NCBI GenBank assembly: GCA_903889815.1
Contig: CAISYX010000103.1
Span: 1 to 7,772, forward strand
Reading direction: 5' to 3'
DNA from: an uncultured Gammaproteobacteria bacterium
GTDB lineage: Bacteria > Pseudomonadota > Gammaproteobacteria > Pseudomonadales > Pseudohongiellaceae
Length of the DNA: 7,772 nt
In this document: positions 1 to 6,209 of the stretch, piece by piece
Numbering within the stretch: position 1 is the first letter of the stretch
Layout of the letters: each line of letters starts with the position of its first letter
Notes under the pieces: generated by a model
Database searches by the model: none
What the model was told of the DNA's origin: nothing
What the model saw: the letters and a program-made list of their open reading frames with translations, nothing else
Program-made: the position numbers and the translations under genes

Positions 1-149
1 AGCTCGACAAGCACGTCGCGCTGGTGGGGCAGGGCAAGAAGCTGGAGTTGTGGAGTGAGGAAAACTGGAGTGAGCAGACAGAATTGTGGATAAAACAAAC
101 CTCAGCTGGCGGTGAGTTGCCGGCAGAGCTTCAGTCTCTCTCTTTGTAA
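1..149 (+). CDS. mraZ: MraZ, transcriptional regulator of the dcw cluster (C-terminal 48 residues only)
   Basis: This is the 3' end of a gene that begins before the window; the first full codon is at base 3 and the TAA stop is at 147-149. The visible peptide starts LDKHVALVGQGKKLELW and continues WSEENWSEQ. This matches the end of the second AbrB-like (SpoVT/MraZ) domain, where a [KH]-V-x-L-VGQ-x-x-K-x-ELW pattern is typical. The last residues, LPAELQSLSL, resemble the LQDLSL end of E. coli MraZ as I remember it. MraZ family proteins form ring-shaped oligomers that bind repeats upstream of mraZ itself and modulate the dcw operon; that site would lie outside this window. Position directly upstream of rsmH is the canonical neighbourhood. 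No ATG lies inside the fragment in this frame, so it is a truncated view of a normal gene and not a small gene. Confidence 0.93.
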   Translation, partial: LDKHVALVGQGKKLELWSEENWSEQTELWIKQTSAGGELPAELQSLSL

Positions 150-216
150 GTTGATCTGGATTTTTCGTTCCGCTTTGGCGGCTGTACTGGTGGCGCACTT
201 CAAGGCGGGTTGAGCA
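150..216 (+). other. mraZ-rsmH intergenic gap
   Basis: This is a 67-base spacer with no reading frame of note. It holds a T-run at 161-165, a very short CCGC/GCGG inverted repeat (170-173 and 178-181), and a weak purine-rich element AAGG at 202-205 that is the likely ribosome binding site of rsmH, 11 bases before its ATG. An in-frame TGA at 211-213 closes the rsmH frame just upstream. I find no convincing -35/-10 pair, so read-through from mraZ is the simplest reading. Confidence 0.6.
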
Positions 217-1152
217 ATGTTGGAAGAACTGCAACACGAGACTGTGCTCCTCGAGTCGGCAGTAGTAGCTCTCTTGGGTTCGCCTTCCGGAGTGTATGTC
301 GATTGCACCTTCGGCCGGGGTGGTCACTCGCAGCGCATATTGCAGTCACTGAATTCTGATGGGCGTCTGATGGCGTTCGACAAGGATCCGCAGGCGGTAG
401 CAGTGGCGCGTGATCGATTCGGTACAGATCCAAGATTCACAATCGTGCAGAGCTCCTTTGCACAATTGCGTGAAGCGATTCAGGCGGCAGGTTTGGAAGG
501 AAAGATTGCCGGAGTGTTGCTGGATCTGGGTGTGTCCTCGCCACAGCTCGATGATGCACAGCGCGGTTTCAGCTTCACCAATGATGGGCCGTTGGACATG
601 CGCATGAATCCGGAAGAGGGGCTGAGCGCTGCGCAGTGGCTGGCAGTCGCTGGTGAGCAGGAGATCGCGAATGTGATCTACCGCTATGGCGAAGAGAAGT
701 TCTCGCGTCGCATGGCCCGGGCAATTGTGGAGCAGCGGCAGGTGGCGCCCATCACTGGAACTTTGCAGCTCGCCGAAATCATCAAGCATGCGAATCCAGC
801 TTGGGAGAAACACAAGCATCCAGCAACGCGGGCATTTCAGGCGATCAGGATTTACATAAATCGCGAGCTTGAAGATTTGCAGAGTGTGCTCGGTCAGGCG
901 CTTGACATGTTGCAGGGAGGCGGGCGCTTAGTAGTGATCAGCTTTCACTCACTGGAGGACCGCATCGTGAAGCAGTTTATCAGCGAGCAGGCGCGCGGTG
1001 ATGATTATCCTCCAGGGGTGCCTGTTCAACATGCTGATCTCAATCCCCGACTCAAGAAGATCGGCAAGCCTGTGAAGGCGGATGCGCAGGAAGTGGCAAA
1101 CAACCCCCGTTCGCGCAGCGCCATCATGAGGATCGCTGAAAAACTGAATTGA
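217..1152 (+). CDS. rsmH: RsmH, 16S rRNA (cytosine(1402)-N(4))-methyltransferase
   Basis: RsmH (formerly MraW) transfers a methyl group from S-adenosylmethionine to N4 of C1402 in the 16S rRNA decoding centre; it is a cytoplasmic enzyme. The 311-residue length is close to E. coli RsmH (about 313). Family motifs occur in order: HETVLL (7-12), the SAM-binding DCTFGRGGHS (29-38), acidic loop DKDP (55-58), LLDLGVSSPQLD (101-112), RGFSF (116-120), GPLDMRM (124-130), HPATRAFQAIRIYIN (201-215), ISFHSLEDRIVKQF (241-254) and the C-terminal NPRSRSAIMR (296-305). The start is well fixed, because an in-frame TGA lies at 211-213, only one codon before the ATG, and the HETVLL motif begins seven residues in, as usual for the family. 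A weak AAGG sits at 202-205. No key motif is missing. The gene sits between mraZ and ftsL as in other proteobacteria. Confidence 0.98.
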   Translation: MLEELQHETVLLESAVVALLGSPSGVYVDCTFGRGGHSQRILQSLNSDGRLMAFDKDPQAVAVARDRFGTDPRFTIVQSSFAQLREAIQAAGLEGKIAGVLLDLGVSSPQLDDAQRGFSFTNDGPLDMRMNPEEGLSAAQWLAVAGEQEIANVIYRYGEEKFSRRMARAIVEQRQVAPITGTLQLAEIIKHANPAWEKHKHPATRAFQAIRIYINRELEDLQSVLGQALDMLQGGGRLVVISFHSLEDRIVKQFISEQARGDDYPPGVPVQHADLNPRLKKIGKPVKADAQEVANNPRSRSAIMRIAEKLN

Positions 1153-1154
1153 AG

Positions 1155-1211
1155 ATGGATTGCAGGACCGAACTTCAGAACAAGATGCCCGTTACAAGTG
1201 AGCACACATGA
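1155..1211 (+). other. 18-codon open frame filling the rsmH-ftsL gap (possible coupling peptide, unproven)
   Basis: Between the rsmH stop (1150-1152) and ftsL, an ATG at 1155 opens an 18-codon frame (MDCRTELQNKMPVTSEHT) whose TGA at 1209-1211 overlaps the ftsL ATG as ATGA. A second ATG at 1185 in the same frame could also be used. There is no strong Shine-Dalgarno sequence before 1155. The peptide resembles nothing I recognise. It may carry ribosomes from rsmH to ftsL by termination and reinitiation, or it may be a chance open frame in a 55-base gap. Confidence 0.15.
1196..1202 (+). promoter_or_regulatory. Probable ribosome binding site of ftsL
   Basis: AAGTGAG, an imperfect match to the AAGGAG consensus, ends five bases before the ftsL ATG. 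Together with the in-frame TGA at 1199-1201 inside it, it leaves ATG 1208 as the first usable ftsL start. It lies inside the 18-codon frame that ends in the ATGA at the ftsL start. Confidence 0.4.
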
Positions 1212-1555
1212 GAAAGCCCCTGAGCACCATCAGCATCGCTAGGACGTTCACTTCCCGATCCATATACCAGTGGGTGAATCTGTTCTCTCCCCGCATGACG
1301 CTGATCACGGTATTGCTGCTCGCGCTGCTGGTCTCCGGCATTTCTGTGATCTACACCACGTTCAAGAATCGCTCCATGCTCAATGAGCTGCAGCAGCTGC
1401 GCAACCAGCGCAATGAGTTGCAGGTGCAATGGGGGCAGCTGTTGATTGAGCAGAGCACATTCAGTCTGGACAGTCGTATCGAGCGCAAGGCTATAGAAGA
1501 GCTGCAGATGATTGTTCCCGAATTTTCCGATGTCGTAATGGTGCGCTATGACTAG
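1208..1555 (+). CDS. ftsL: FtsL, cell division protein of the FtsQLB complex
   Basis: FtsL is a small bitopic inner-membrane protein. With FtsB and FtsQ it links the early divisome to FtsW and FtsI and relays the activation signal for septal peptidoglycan synthesis. The 115-residue protein (E. coli about 121) shows the expected layout. A basic cytoplasmic segment covers residues 1-29, a single transmembrane helix covers about 30-50 (rich in L, V, I), and a periplasmic coiled-coil follows from about 55 to 95, including LNELQQLRNQRNELQ. After it come EQ and RIERKAIEELQM (91-102), which match the conserved C-terminal end of proteobacterial FtsL. FtsL sequences diverge strongly, so the call rests on architecture, length and position between rsmH and ftsI as much as on sequence. 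The start at 1208 is forced by an in-frame TGA at 1199-1201. Its 3' end overlaps ftsI by 8 bases. Confidence 0.93.
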   Translation: MRKPLSTISIARTFTSRSIYQWVNLFSPRMTLITVLLLALLVSGISVIYTTFKNRSMLNELQQLRNQRNELQVQWGQLLIEQSTFSLDSRIERKAIEELQMIVPEFSDVVMVRYD

Positions 1556-3287
1556 AGACGAGCCGCAACACAAGCCACTGACCTGGCGTCTGTATCTGAT
1601 CCTCGGGCTCATGGTGATGTGTGTTTTCGCCGTGATCTGGAAACTCACCTCTCTGCACGTCCTCCAGAAGGACTTTCTGCAGGGGCAGGGCGATGCGCGC
1701 ACGATTCGAGTCGAGCCGTTGTCAGCAAATCGCGGCATCATCATGGATCGCAATGGCGAGCCACTGGCGGTGAGTACGCCAGTAAGGTCAATCTGGGTGA
1801 ATCCCAAGGAGCTGTCACAGGAGTTGCGCGAAATAGAAGTGCTGGCATTTGCACTGGAGCTTGACGCTCAGCAGCTTGCCGCCAGTCTTGCAGCCAATGC
1901 TGACAAGGAGTTCTTCTACGTCAAGCGCCGCATGCCACCGGCCGAGGCAGATCGCATACTCGACATGAATATTGCCGGTGTCTATGCGCGCACTGAGTAT
2001 CAGCGTTACTACCCGCAGGGCGAAATAGCCGCTCACCTTATAGGCTTCACCAACGTTGATGACGCAGGCCAGGAAGGGATGGAGCTTGCCTTCGACAACT
2101 GGTTGCAGGGAGTTCCCGGGCGACAGCAAGTCATGAAGGATCGCCGCGGTCGCATAATCCGCGAACTCGACACGCTGCAGCCGGCACAGGCTGGGCAGGA
2201 TATGTCGCTGAGCATAGATTTCCGCATTCAGAATCACGCCTACAAGGAACTCAAGTCCGAGTATCTGTTGCGAGGAGCCAGGTCGGCGTCCGTGGTTGTG
2301 ATGGATATCAAGACTGGCGAGGTACTGGCTATGGTGAACCAGCCGTCCTACAACCCGAACAATCGCGGCAACATTGCCGACTTCAGCGCTTTGCGTAATC
2401 GCGCCGTGACCGACCTCGTAGAGCCTGGCTCCACGATCAAGGCATTTACAATCGCTGCAGCATTGGAATCAGGCTTGTATACACCGGAGACGCTGGTTGA
2501 TACGAGTCCGGGAAGAATTCGTGTCGGTCGTGACTGGGTAACAGACGCCACTACTCGAGACATCAATCACGGTGTGCTGACGGTGGAAGGCATCATCACA
2601 AAGTCAAGCAATGTCGGAGCAAGTCTGCTTGCCCTCTCCATCGGACCTGATGCGCTGCGCAATGTGCTTGCCAAAGTAGGGTTTGGCGAAGACTCAGGTT
2701 CCGGATTTCCAGGCGAGCGCAGTGGTGTTCTGCCTGCTCATCGCCGCTGGTCAGACATCGAAACCGCGACTCTGTCCTATGGTTACGGATTGTCTGCATC
2801 TGCGCTGCAGCTTGCCAGCGCGTACTCGACACTGGCTGATGGCGGTCTGCGCAAGCCGGTTTCTCTTTTGAAGCTTGATCCGGCAACGCTTGACGCCATG
2901 CCGCGTGCGCAGGTCATCAGCGAGGCGGTCGCCCGCAGCGTCATGAGGGCGCTGGAAACAGTGGTGGACAAGGAACGCGGTGGCGGCGCCACTGCGGCCA
3001 ATGTTCCGCTCTACACAGTGGCAGGCAAGACGGGCACGGCGCACATCGTGGGTGCTTCCGGTTATGAAAAGAATGCGTACAACTCGCTTTTTGCAGGCTA
3101 TGCCCCTGCCAGTGATCCACGCATTGTTGTCGTGATCATCATGAATGAGCCGGGTGGCAATGAACACTACGGAAGTCAGGTTGCTGCGCCCTTGTTCTCC
3201 CGAATAGTTACAGGCGCAATGCGCATCTTGAACGTTCCACCTGATGACATGGAAAATGCAGAAATAATGACACTGAGCGCCCTTTGA
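1548..3287 (+). CDS. ftsI: FtsI (PBP3), septal peptidoglycan D,D-transpeptidase
   Basis: FtsI is the class B penicillin-binding protein that cross-links septal peptidoglycan together with the FtsW glycosyltransferase; beta-lactams acylate its active-site serine. The 579 residues (E. coli 588) show a short cytoplasmic tail, one membrane anchor (about 13-36) and the periplasmic pedestal domain with the conserved segments NRGIIMDRNG (61-70), YYPQGEIAAHLIGF (154-167) and DRRGRII (198-204). The transpeptidase domain follows. All three catalytic motifs are present: S295-T-I-K298 with the nucleophile S295, S353-S-N355, and K494-T-G496. YGYGLSASALQLA (411-423) is also typical. An in-frame TAA at 1536-1538 fixes the start at ATG 1548. 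No Shine-Dalgarno sequence is visible before it, so translation probably depends on coupling to ftsL, whose last 8 bases it overlaps. Nothing suggests a resistance-type motif change. Confidence 0.98.
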   Translation: MTRDEPQHKPLTWRLYLILGLMVMCVFAVIWKLTSLHVLQKDFLQGQGDARTIRVEPLSANRGIIMDRNGEPLAVSTPVRSIWVNPKELSQELREIEVLAFALELDAQQLAASLAANADKEFFYVKRRMPPAEADRILDMNIAGVYARTEYQRYYPQGEIAAHLIGFTNVDDAGQEGMELAFDNWLQGVPGRQQVMKDRRGRIIRELDTLQPAQAGQDMSLSIDFRIQNHAYKELKSEYLLRGARSASVVVMDIKTGEVLAMVNQPSYNPNNRGNIADFSALRNRAVTDLVEPGSTIKAFTIAAALESGLYTPETLVDTSPGRIRVGRDWVTDATTRDINHGVLTVEGIITKSSNVGASLLALSIGPDALRNVLAKVGFGEDSGSGFPGERSGVLPAHRRWSDIETATLSYGYGLSASALQLASAYSTLADGGLRKPVSLLKLDPATLDAMPRAQVISEAVARSVMRALETVVDKERGGGATAANVPLYTVAGKTGTAHIVGASGYEKNAYNSLFAGYAPASDPRIVVVIIMNEPGGNEHYGSQVAAPLFSRIVTGAMRILNVPPDDMENAEIMTLSAL

Positions 3288-3304
3288 TGGATGCCGATCA
3301 ATGA
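3287..3304 (+). other. 5-codon open frame bridging ftsI stop and murE start (possible coupling element)
   Basis: The ftsI stop overlaps an ATG as TGATG (3285-3289). That ATG opens a five-codon frame (MDADQ) which ends in TGA at 3302-3304, overlapping the murE ATG at 3301 as ATGA. A ribosome finishing ftsI could in principle reinitiate through it. It is very short and could easily arise by chance. Confidence 0.12.
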
Positions 3305-4851
3305 ACACTGCGGAAAAGATCGTGTACATGACAAGTCTGGACCAATTGCTGAGCGACATAGTAACTCTGCCTGAAGGACTTCCGGCGGAGTTCAATGTTC
3401 GAGTCAGCGGTGTCAGGCTGGACAGTCGCAAAGTCGAGTCCGGTGATTTGTTTTTCGCATGCTTCGGCAGAAATCATGACGGTCGCGCGTTCATCGATTC
3501 CGCCATCGACAATGGTGCCGCTGTCGTACTCGCGCATGCCGATTCAAGATGGCAGGGGTTCAGTCTGCGTCGCGGTGTACCTGTGATTTGTGTAGATGAC
3601 CTGGCGGCGCGCGTTGGCGTGATCGCTTGCCGTTTCTTCGACGATCCCAGTGCTGCGTTGACCATGATTGGAGTGACTGGCACCAACGGCAAAACCAGCT
3701 GCACACAATTCATCGCGCAGATCATGAGTGCCATGGGGCGCTCATGCGGTGTTATCGGTACTCTGGGTTCCGGCTTTCTTCCAGAACTCGAAGAGTCCGC
3801 GCACACCACTCCGGATCCGGTATTCATTCAGTCCAGTCTTGCCAGCATGCGCGCACAAGGTGCCGACACAGTGGCCATGGAAGTGTCTTCGCAGGGATTG
3901 CATCAGCATCGCGTCAGTGGGGTGCGCTTTGATGTGGCAGTGTTCACCAATCTGACCAGAGATCATCTGGACTATCACGGCAGCATGGAGGATTACGCAG
4001 AGACCAAGCGCCGGCTTTTCATGGTGGAAGGCTTGAGCAGCGCTGTCGTCAACATGGATGATCCCTTCGCCTGCAGAATTCTGAACACCCTGGCGCCATC
4101 GGTCAGAAGCTTTACTTTCAGCATCAGCAATACTCACGCCGATATTCATGCGCTGAGCCTCCAGCTGACTCCTCGTGGCTACAAGGCCCGTGTCCGAACG
4201 CCTTTCGGCGAGGGCGAGATATCCGGATCGCTGCTCGGGCGATTCAACTTCAGCAACGTTCTTGCTGTCCTGGCAACACTGGTTGCTACGGAGTCGGTAC
4301 GCCCGGACTTTGCTCTGAATGCGCTGCTGAAGCAGATATGTCTCGTGCATCCGGTGCCTGGGCGCATGCAGATCGTCGGCGAGAGCAGCGACATCACTGT
4401 GGTAGTGGATTACGCCCACACGCCAGATGCGTTGAAAGCAGCGCTGCAAGCCTTGCGTGAACATTTTCATGGCGATGTGTGGTGTGTTTTTGGGTGCGGT
4501 GGCAACCGCGATCAGGGCAAGCGCCCGTTGATGGCCGAGGTGGCTGAGCAGTTTGCGGACAACTTGATCGTTACCGATGACAACCCGCGAACAGAGAGCG
4601 CTGAAGACATCATTCGGCAGATCGTGCTCGGCGTGGCGAATACGCGAAAACTGACCGTAGAGCGTGACCGCGCCAAGGCCATCGCGCTCGCGATTTCTGG
4701 TGCTGTAGCAGGAGACGTCGTGCTGATCGCTGGCAAAGGTCATGAGAACTATCAAGACATCAATGGTCGCAAGCTGGCATTCAGCGACGTAGCGCAGGCC
4801 CGCCTGGCACTGCAGGCACGTAGGAAGGCTGACAGGGGACGCTCGCTATGA
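3301..4851 (+). CDS. murE: MurE, UDP-MurNAc-L-Ala-D-Glu:meso-diaminopimelate ligase
   Basis: This cytoplasmic Mur ligase adds meso-diaminopimelate to UDP-MurNAc-L-Ala-D-Glu, using ATP. Numbered from ATG 3301 (516 residues; E. coli 495), the N-terminal domain carries VSGVRLDSRKVESGDLF (35-51). The central ATPase domain has the P-loop GVTGTNGKT (124-132), EVSSQGLHQHR (194-204) and YAETK (232-236), whose lysine is the expected carbamylated residue. The C-terminal domain holds D427-N-P-R430, the signature of the diaminopimelate-specific enzymes as opposed to lysine-adding ones, and GKGHE (478-482). The start is uncertain. ATG 3301 has no Shine-Dalgarno sequence but lies 13 bases after ftsI. ATG 3328 gives a 507-residue protein beginning MTSLDQLL, closer to family N-termini, with a weak GGAAAAG at 3312-3318. 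The last four bases overlap murF (ATGA). Confidence 0.97.
   Translation: MNTAEKIVYMTSLDQLLSDIVTLPEGLPAEFNVRVSGVRLDSRKVESGDLFFACFGRNHDGRAFIDSAIDNGAAVVLAHADSRWQGFSLRRGVPVICVDDLAARVGVIACRFFDDPSAALTMIGVTGTNGKTSCTQFIAQIMSAMGRSCGVIGTLGSGFLPELEESAHTTPDPVFIQSSLASMRAQGADTVAMEVSSQGLHQHRVSGVRFDVAVFTNLTRDHLDYHGSMEDYAETKRRLFMVEGLSSAVVNMDDPFACRILNTLAPSVRSFTFSISNTHADIHALSLQLTPRGYKARVRTPFGEGEISGSLLGRFNFSNVLAVLATLVATESVRPDFALNALLKQICLVHPVPGRMQIVGESSDITVVVDYAHTPDALKAALQALREHFHGDVWCVFGCGGNRDQGKRPLMAEVAEQFADNLIVTDDNPRTESAEDIIRQIVLGVANTRKLTVERDRAKAIALAISGAVAGDVVLIAGKGHENYQDINGRKLAFSDVAQARLALQARRKADRGRSL
3312..3318 (+). promoter_or_regulatory. Weak candidate ribosome binding site for the alternative murE start at 3328
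   Basis: The purine run GGAAAAG lies nine bases before ATG 3328. No comparable purine stretch stands before ATG 3301, where the sequence is GATGGATGCCGATCA. It favours the shorter MurE by ribosome binding, while stop-start proximity to ftsI favours the longer one. The match to the anti-Shine-Dalgarno consensus is poor. Confidence 0.25.
4834..4839 (+). promoter_or_regulatory. Ribosome binding site of murF, inside the murE end
   Basis: AGGGGA stands eight bases before the murF ATG at 4848, within the last codons of murE. With the ATGA overlap it gives murF both its own binding site and stop-start coupling to murE. Confidence 0.55.
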
Positions 4852-6209
4852 TCGGCTCACAATCGCTGACTGCCCTCAATGCACTCGTGTCGGGAACCCT
4901 GGTCGGTGGCGATGCCGAGTTTTTCAGTGTAAGCATTGATACCCGCACCCTGCTGCCAGGTGACTTGTATGTGGCACTGGCAGGCGAGCATTTCGACGGC
5001 AATCAGTTTGTCCAGCAGGCATTCGAGAAAGGAGCCTGTGCAGCTGTTGTCAGTACTCCCGATGCGGCGCAGTCGCCCAGTCTGCTGGTGGCAGATACCA
5101 CTCATGCATTGGGCGAGCTGGCGCTGTTGAACCGGCAGCGTTCACAGGCGCGGGTAGTTGCGATCACCGGGAGTCAGGGCAAGACGACTGTCAAGGAAAT
5201 GATCGGACAGATTCTTGGGGTGTCCCGCAAGGTCCTTGTGACACGCGGCAATCTCAACAATCACATCGGCGTGCCATTGACGCTGCTGGCGCTGGACGCG
5301 TCACACGAATGCGCTGTCGTGGAACTCGGAGCCAGCGGCCTGGGCGAGATTGCCCGCACTGTTCGCCTGGCCAGGCCGCACGTGGCCGTGTTGACCAATG
5401 CGTCTGGCACTCATCTAGAGGGTTTTGGCAGTCTGGAAGGTGTCGTGCGCACCAAAGGCGAGATCATCGATGGGTTGCCGGCCGATGGCACAGCAGTGCT
5501 CAACGCGGATGACCCGCATTTTTCCATCTGGCAAGCCCGAGCAGGAAGCCGCCGCGTGCTGCGCTTTGGCATGCAAGCGTCATCGGCAGATTGCCACGCC
5601 AGCGATGTGCAGACAGATCCGCTCAAAGGCACCTGTTTCACGCTGTACTCGCCGGCCGGCCATTGCACCATCACGCTCGGACTTCTGGGTGTGCACAACA
5701 TCGTCAATGCGCTGGCAGCCAGTGCCGCAAGTCTTGCAGCGGGCGCCTCACTGGATGACGTCCGCGCCGGACTTGCCCTCGTAAGGCCCGTCGCCGGGCG
5801 CCTTTGTCTGGCCAGCGCGCTTAATGGCGCCACTCTGGTGGACGACACCTACAACGCCAGTCCGTCGTCTTTTCGTGCGGCCATCGACGTGCTCGCCGCC
5901 TTTCCGGGCAGACGCATCGTGATAATCGGTGACATGGGCGAGCTGGGCGCGGACAGTGCGCTTGCCCATCGCGAAGTAGGTGAATACGCGCGAAACAAGG
6001 GGATAGAGGCGCTTTGGGCTACTGGACCACTTAGCGCCCATGCAGCCGCTGGTTTTGGTGACGGAGCTGTGCACTTCGAAAAGATTGCCCGGCTGATCTC
6101 CCATGCACTGACCAATACCAACACCCAATCCAGTGTACTGATCAAGGGTTCCCGCAGTGCGGCGATGGAACGCGTAGTCGAAAAACTCATCTCGGGAGAG
6201 GCCCCATAA
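4848..6209 (+). CDS. murF: MurF, UDP-MurNAc-tripeptide:D-alanyl-D-alanine ligase
   Basis: MurF is the last cytoplasmic Mur ligase. It joins the D-Ala-D-Ala dipeptide to UDP-MurNAc-L-Ala-D-Glu-meso-DAP with ATP, completing the pentapeptide precursor. The 453-residue length is normal (E. coli 452). The N-terminal substrate domain has SIDTRTLLPGDLYVAL (29-44). The ATPase domain carries the P-loop TGSQGKTT (107-114), GNLNNHIGVPLTLL (134-147), VELGASGLGEIA (158-169), HLEGFGSLEGV (189-199) with RTKGEI (201-206), NADDPHF (219-225) and HNIVNALAA (283-291). The C-terminal domain carries PVAGRL (314-319), DDTYNASPSSF (332-342), GDMGELG (361-367) and LIKGSRSAAMERV (431-443). It starts in the murE stop (ATGA) behind an AGGGGA site, and its TAA shares its last base with the mraY ATG. 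In the ELGAS-GLGEI segment the usual proteobacterial His after Asn/Ser is a Gly. Confidence 0.97.
   Translation: MIGSQSLTALNALVSGTLVGGDAEFFSVSIDTRTLLPGDLYVALAGEHFDGNQFVQQAFEKGACAAVVSTPDAAQSPSLLVADTTHALGELALLNRQRSQARVVAITGSQGKTTVKEMIGQILGVSRKVLVTRGNLNNHIGVPLTLLALDASHECAVVELGASGLGEIARTVRLARPHVAVLTNASGTHLEGFGSLEGVVRTKGEIIDGLPADGTAVLNADDPHFSIWQARAGSRRVLRFGMQASSADCHASDVQTDPLKGTCFTLYSPAGHCTITLGLLGVHNIVNALAASAASLAAGASLDDVRAGLALVRPVAGRLCLASALNGATLVDDTYNASPSSFRAAIDVLAAFPGRRIVIIGDMGELGADSALAHREVGEYARNKGIEALWATGPLSAHAAAGFGDGAVHFEKIARLISHALTNTNTQSSVLIKGSRSAAMERVVEKLISGEAP
6194..6201 (+). promoter_or_regulatory. Strong ribosome binding site of mraY, inside the murF end
   Basis: GGGAGAGG ends seven bases before the mraY ATG at 6209. 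It is among the best Shine-Dalgarno matches in the window and lies within the last murF codons. It settles ATG 6209 as the mraY start. Confidence 0.6.

Noticed and set aside
161..181. Terminator-like hairpin CCGC-TTTG-GCGG near a T-run in the mraZ-rsmH gap
   Set aside because: The stem is only four base pairs and the T-run is upstream of it, the wrong side for a + strand terminator; the minus strand has no T-run after it either.
160..188. Possible promoter before rsmH (TGTACT at 183-188 as -10)
   Set aside because: The expected -35 position (160-165) reads ATTTTT and does not resemble TTGACA; the alternative TTGATC at 151-156 has no -10 at a proper distance.
1175..1807. A 210-codon minus-strand frame across ftsL and the start of ftsI
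   Set aside because: It is in register with ftsL and rich in Gln/His/Arg, as expected from reading ordinary coding sequence backwards; there is no family resemblance.
2751..3431. A 226-codon minus-strand frame across the ftsI end and the murE start
   Set aside because: It is in register with ftsI through its end, has a biased Arg/His/Cys composition, and spans a well-supported + strand gene junction.
3742..4755. A 337-codon open frame on the minus strand inside murE
   Set aside because: Its codons are in register with murE codons, so it stays open simply because murE uses no TTA, CTA or TCA codons there. The peptide shows no domain, and MurE on the + strand accounts fully for the sequence.
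5652..5662. GCCGGCCGGC palindrome in murF
   Set aside because: It is a short GC-rich palindrome within coding sequence (residues around SPAGH), not repeated elsewhere in the window, and best explained by codon choice.
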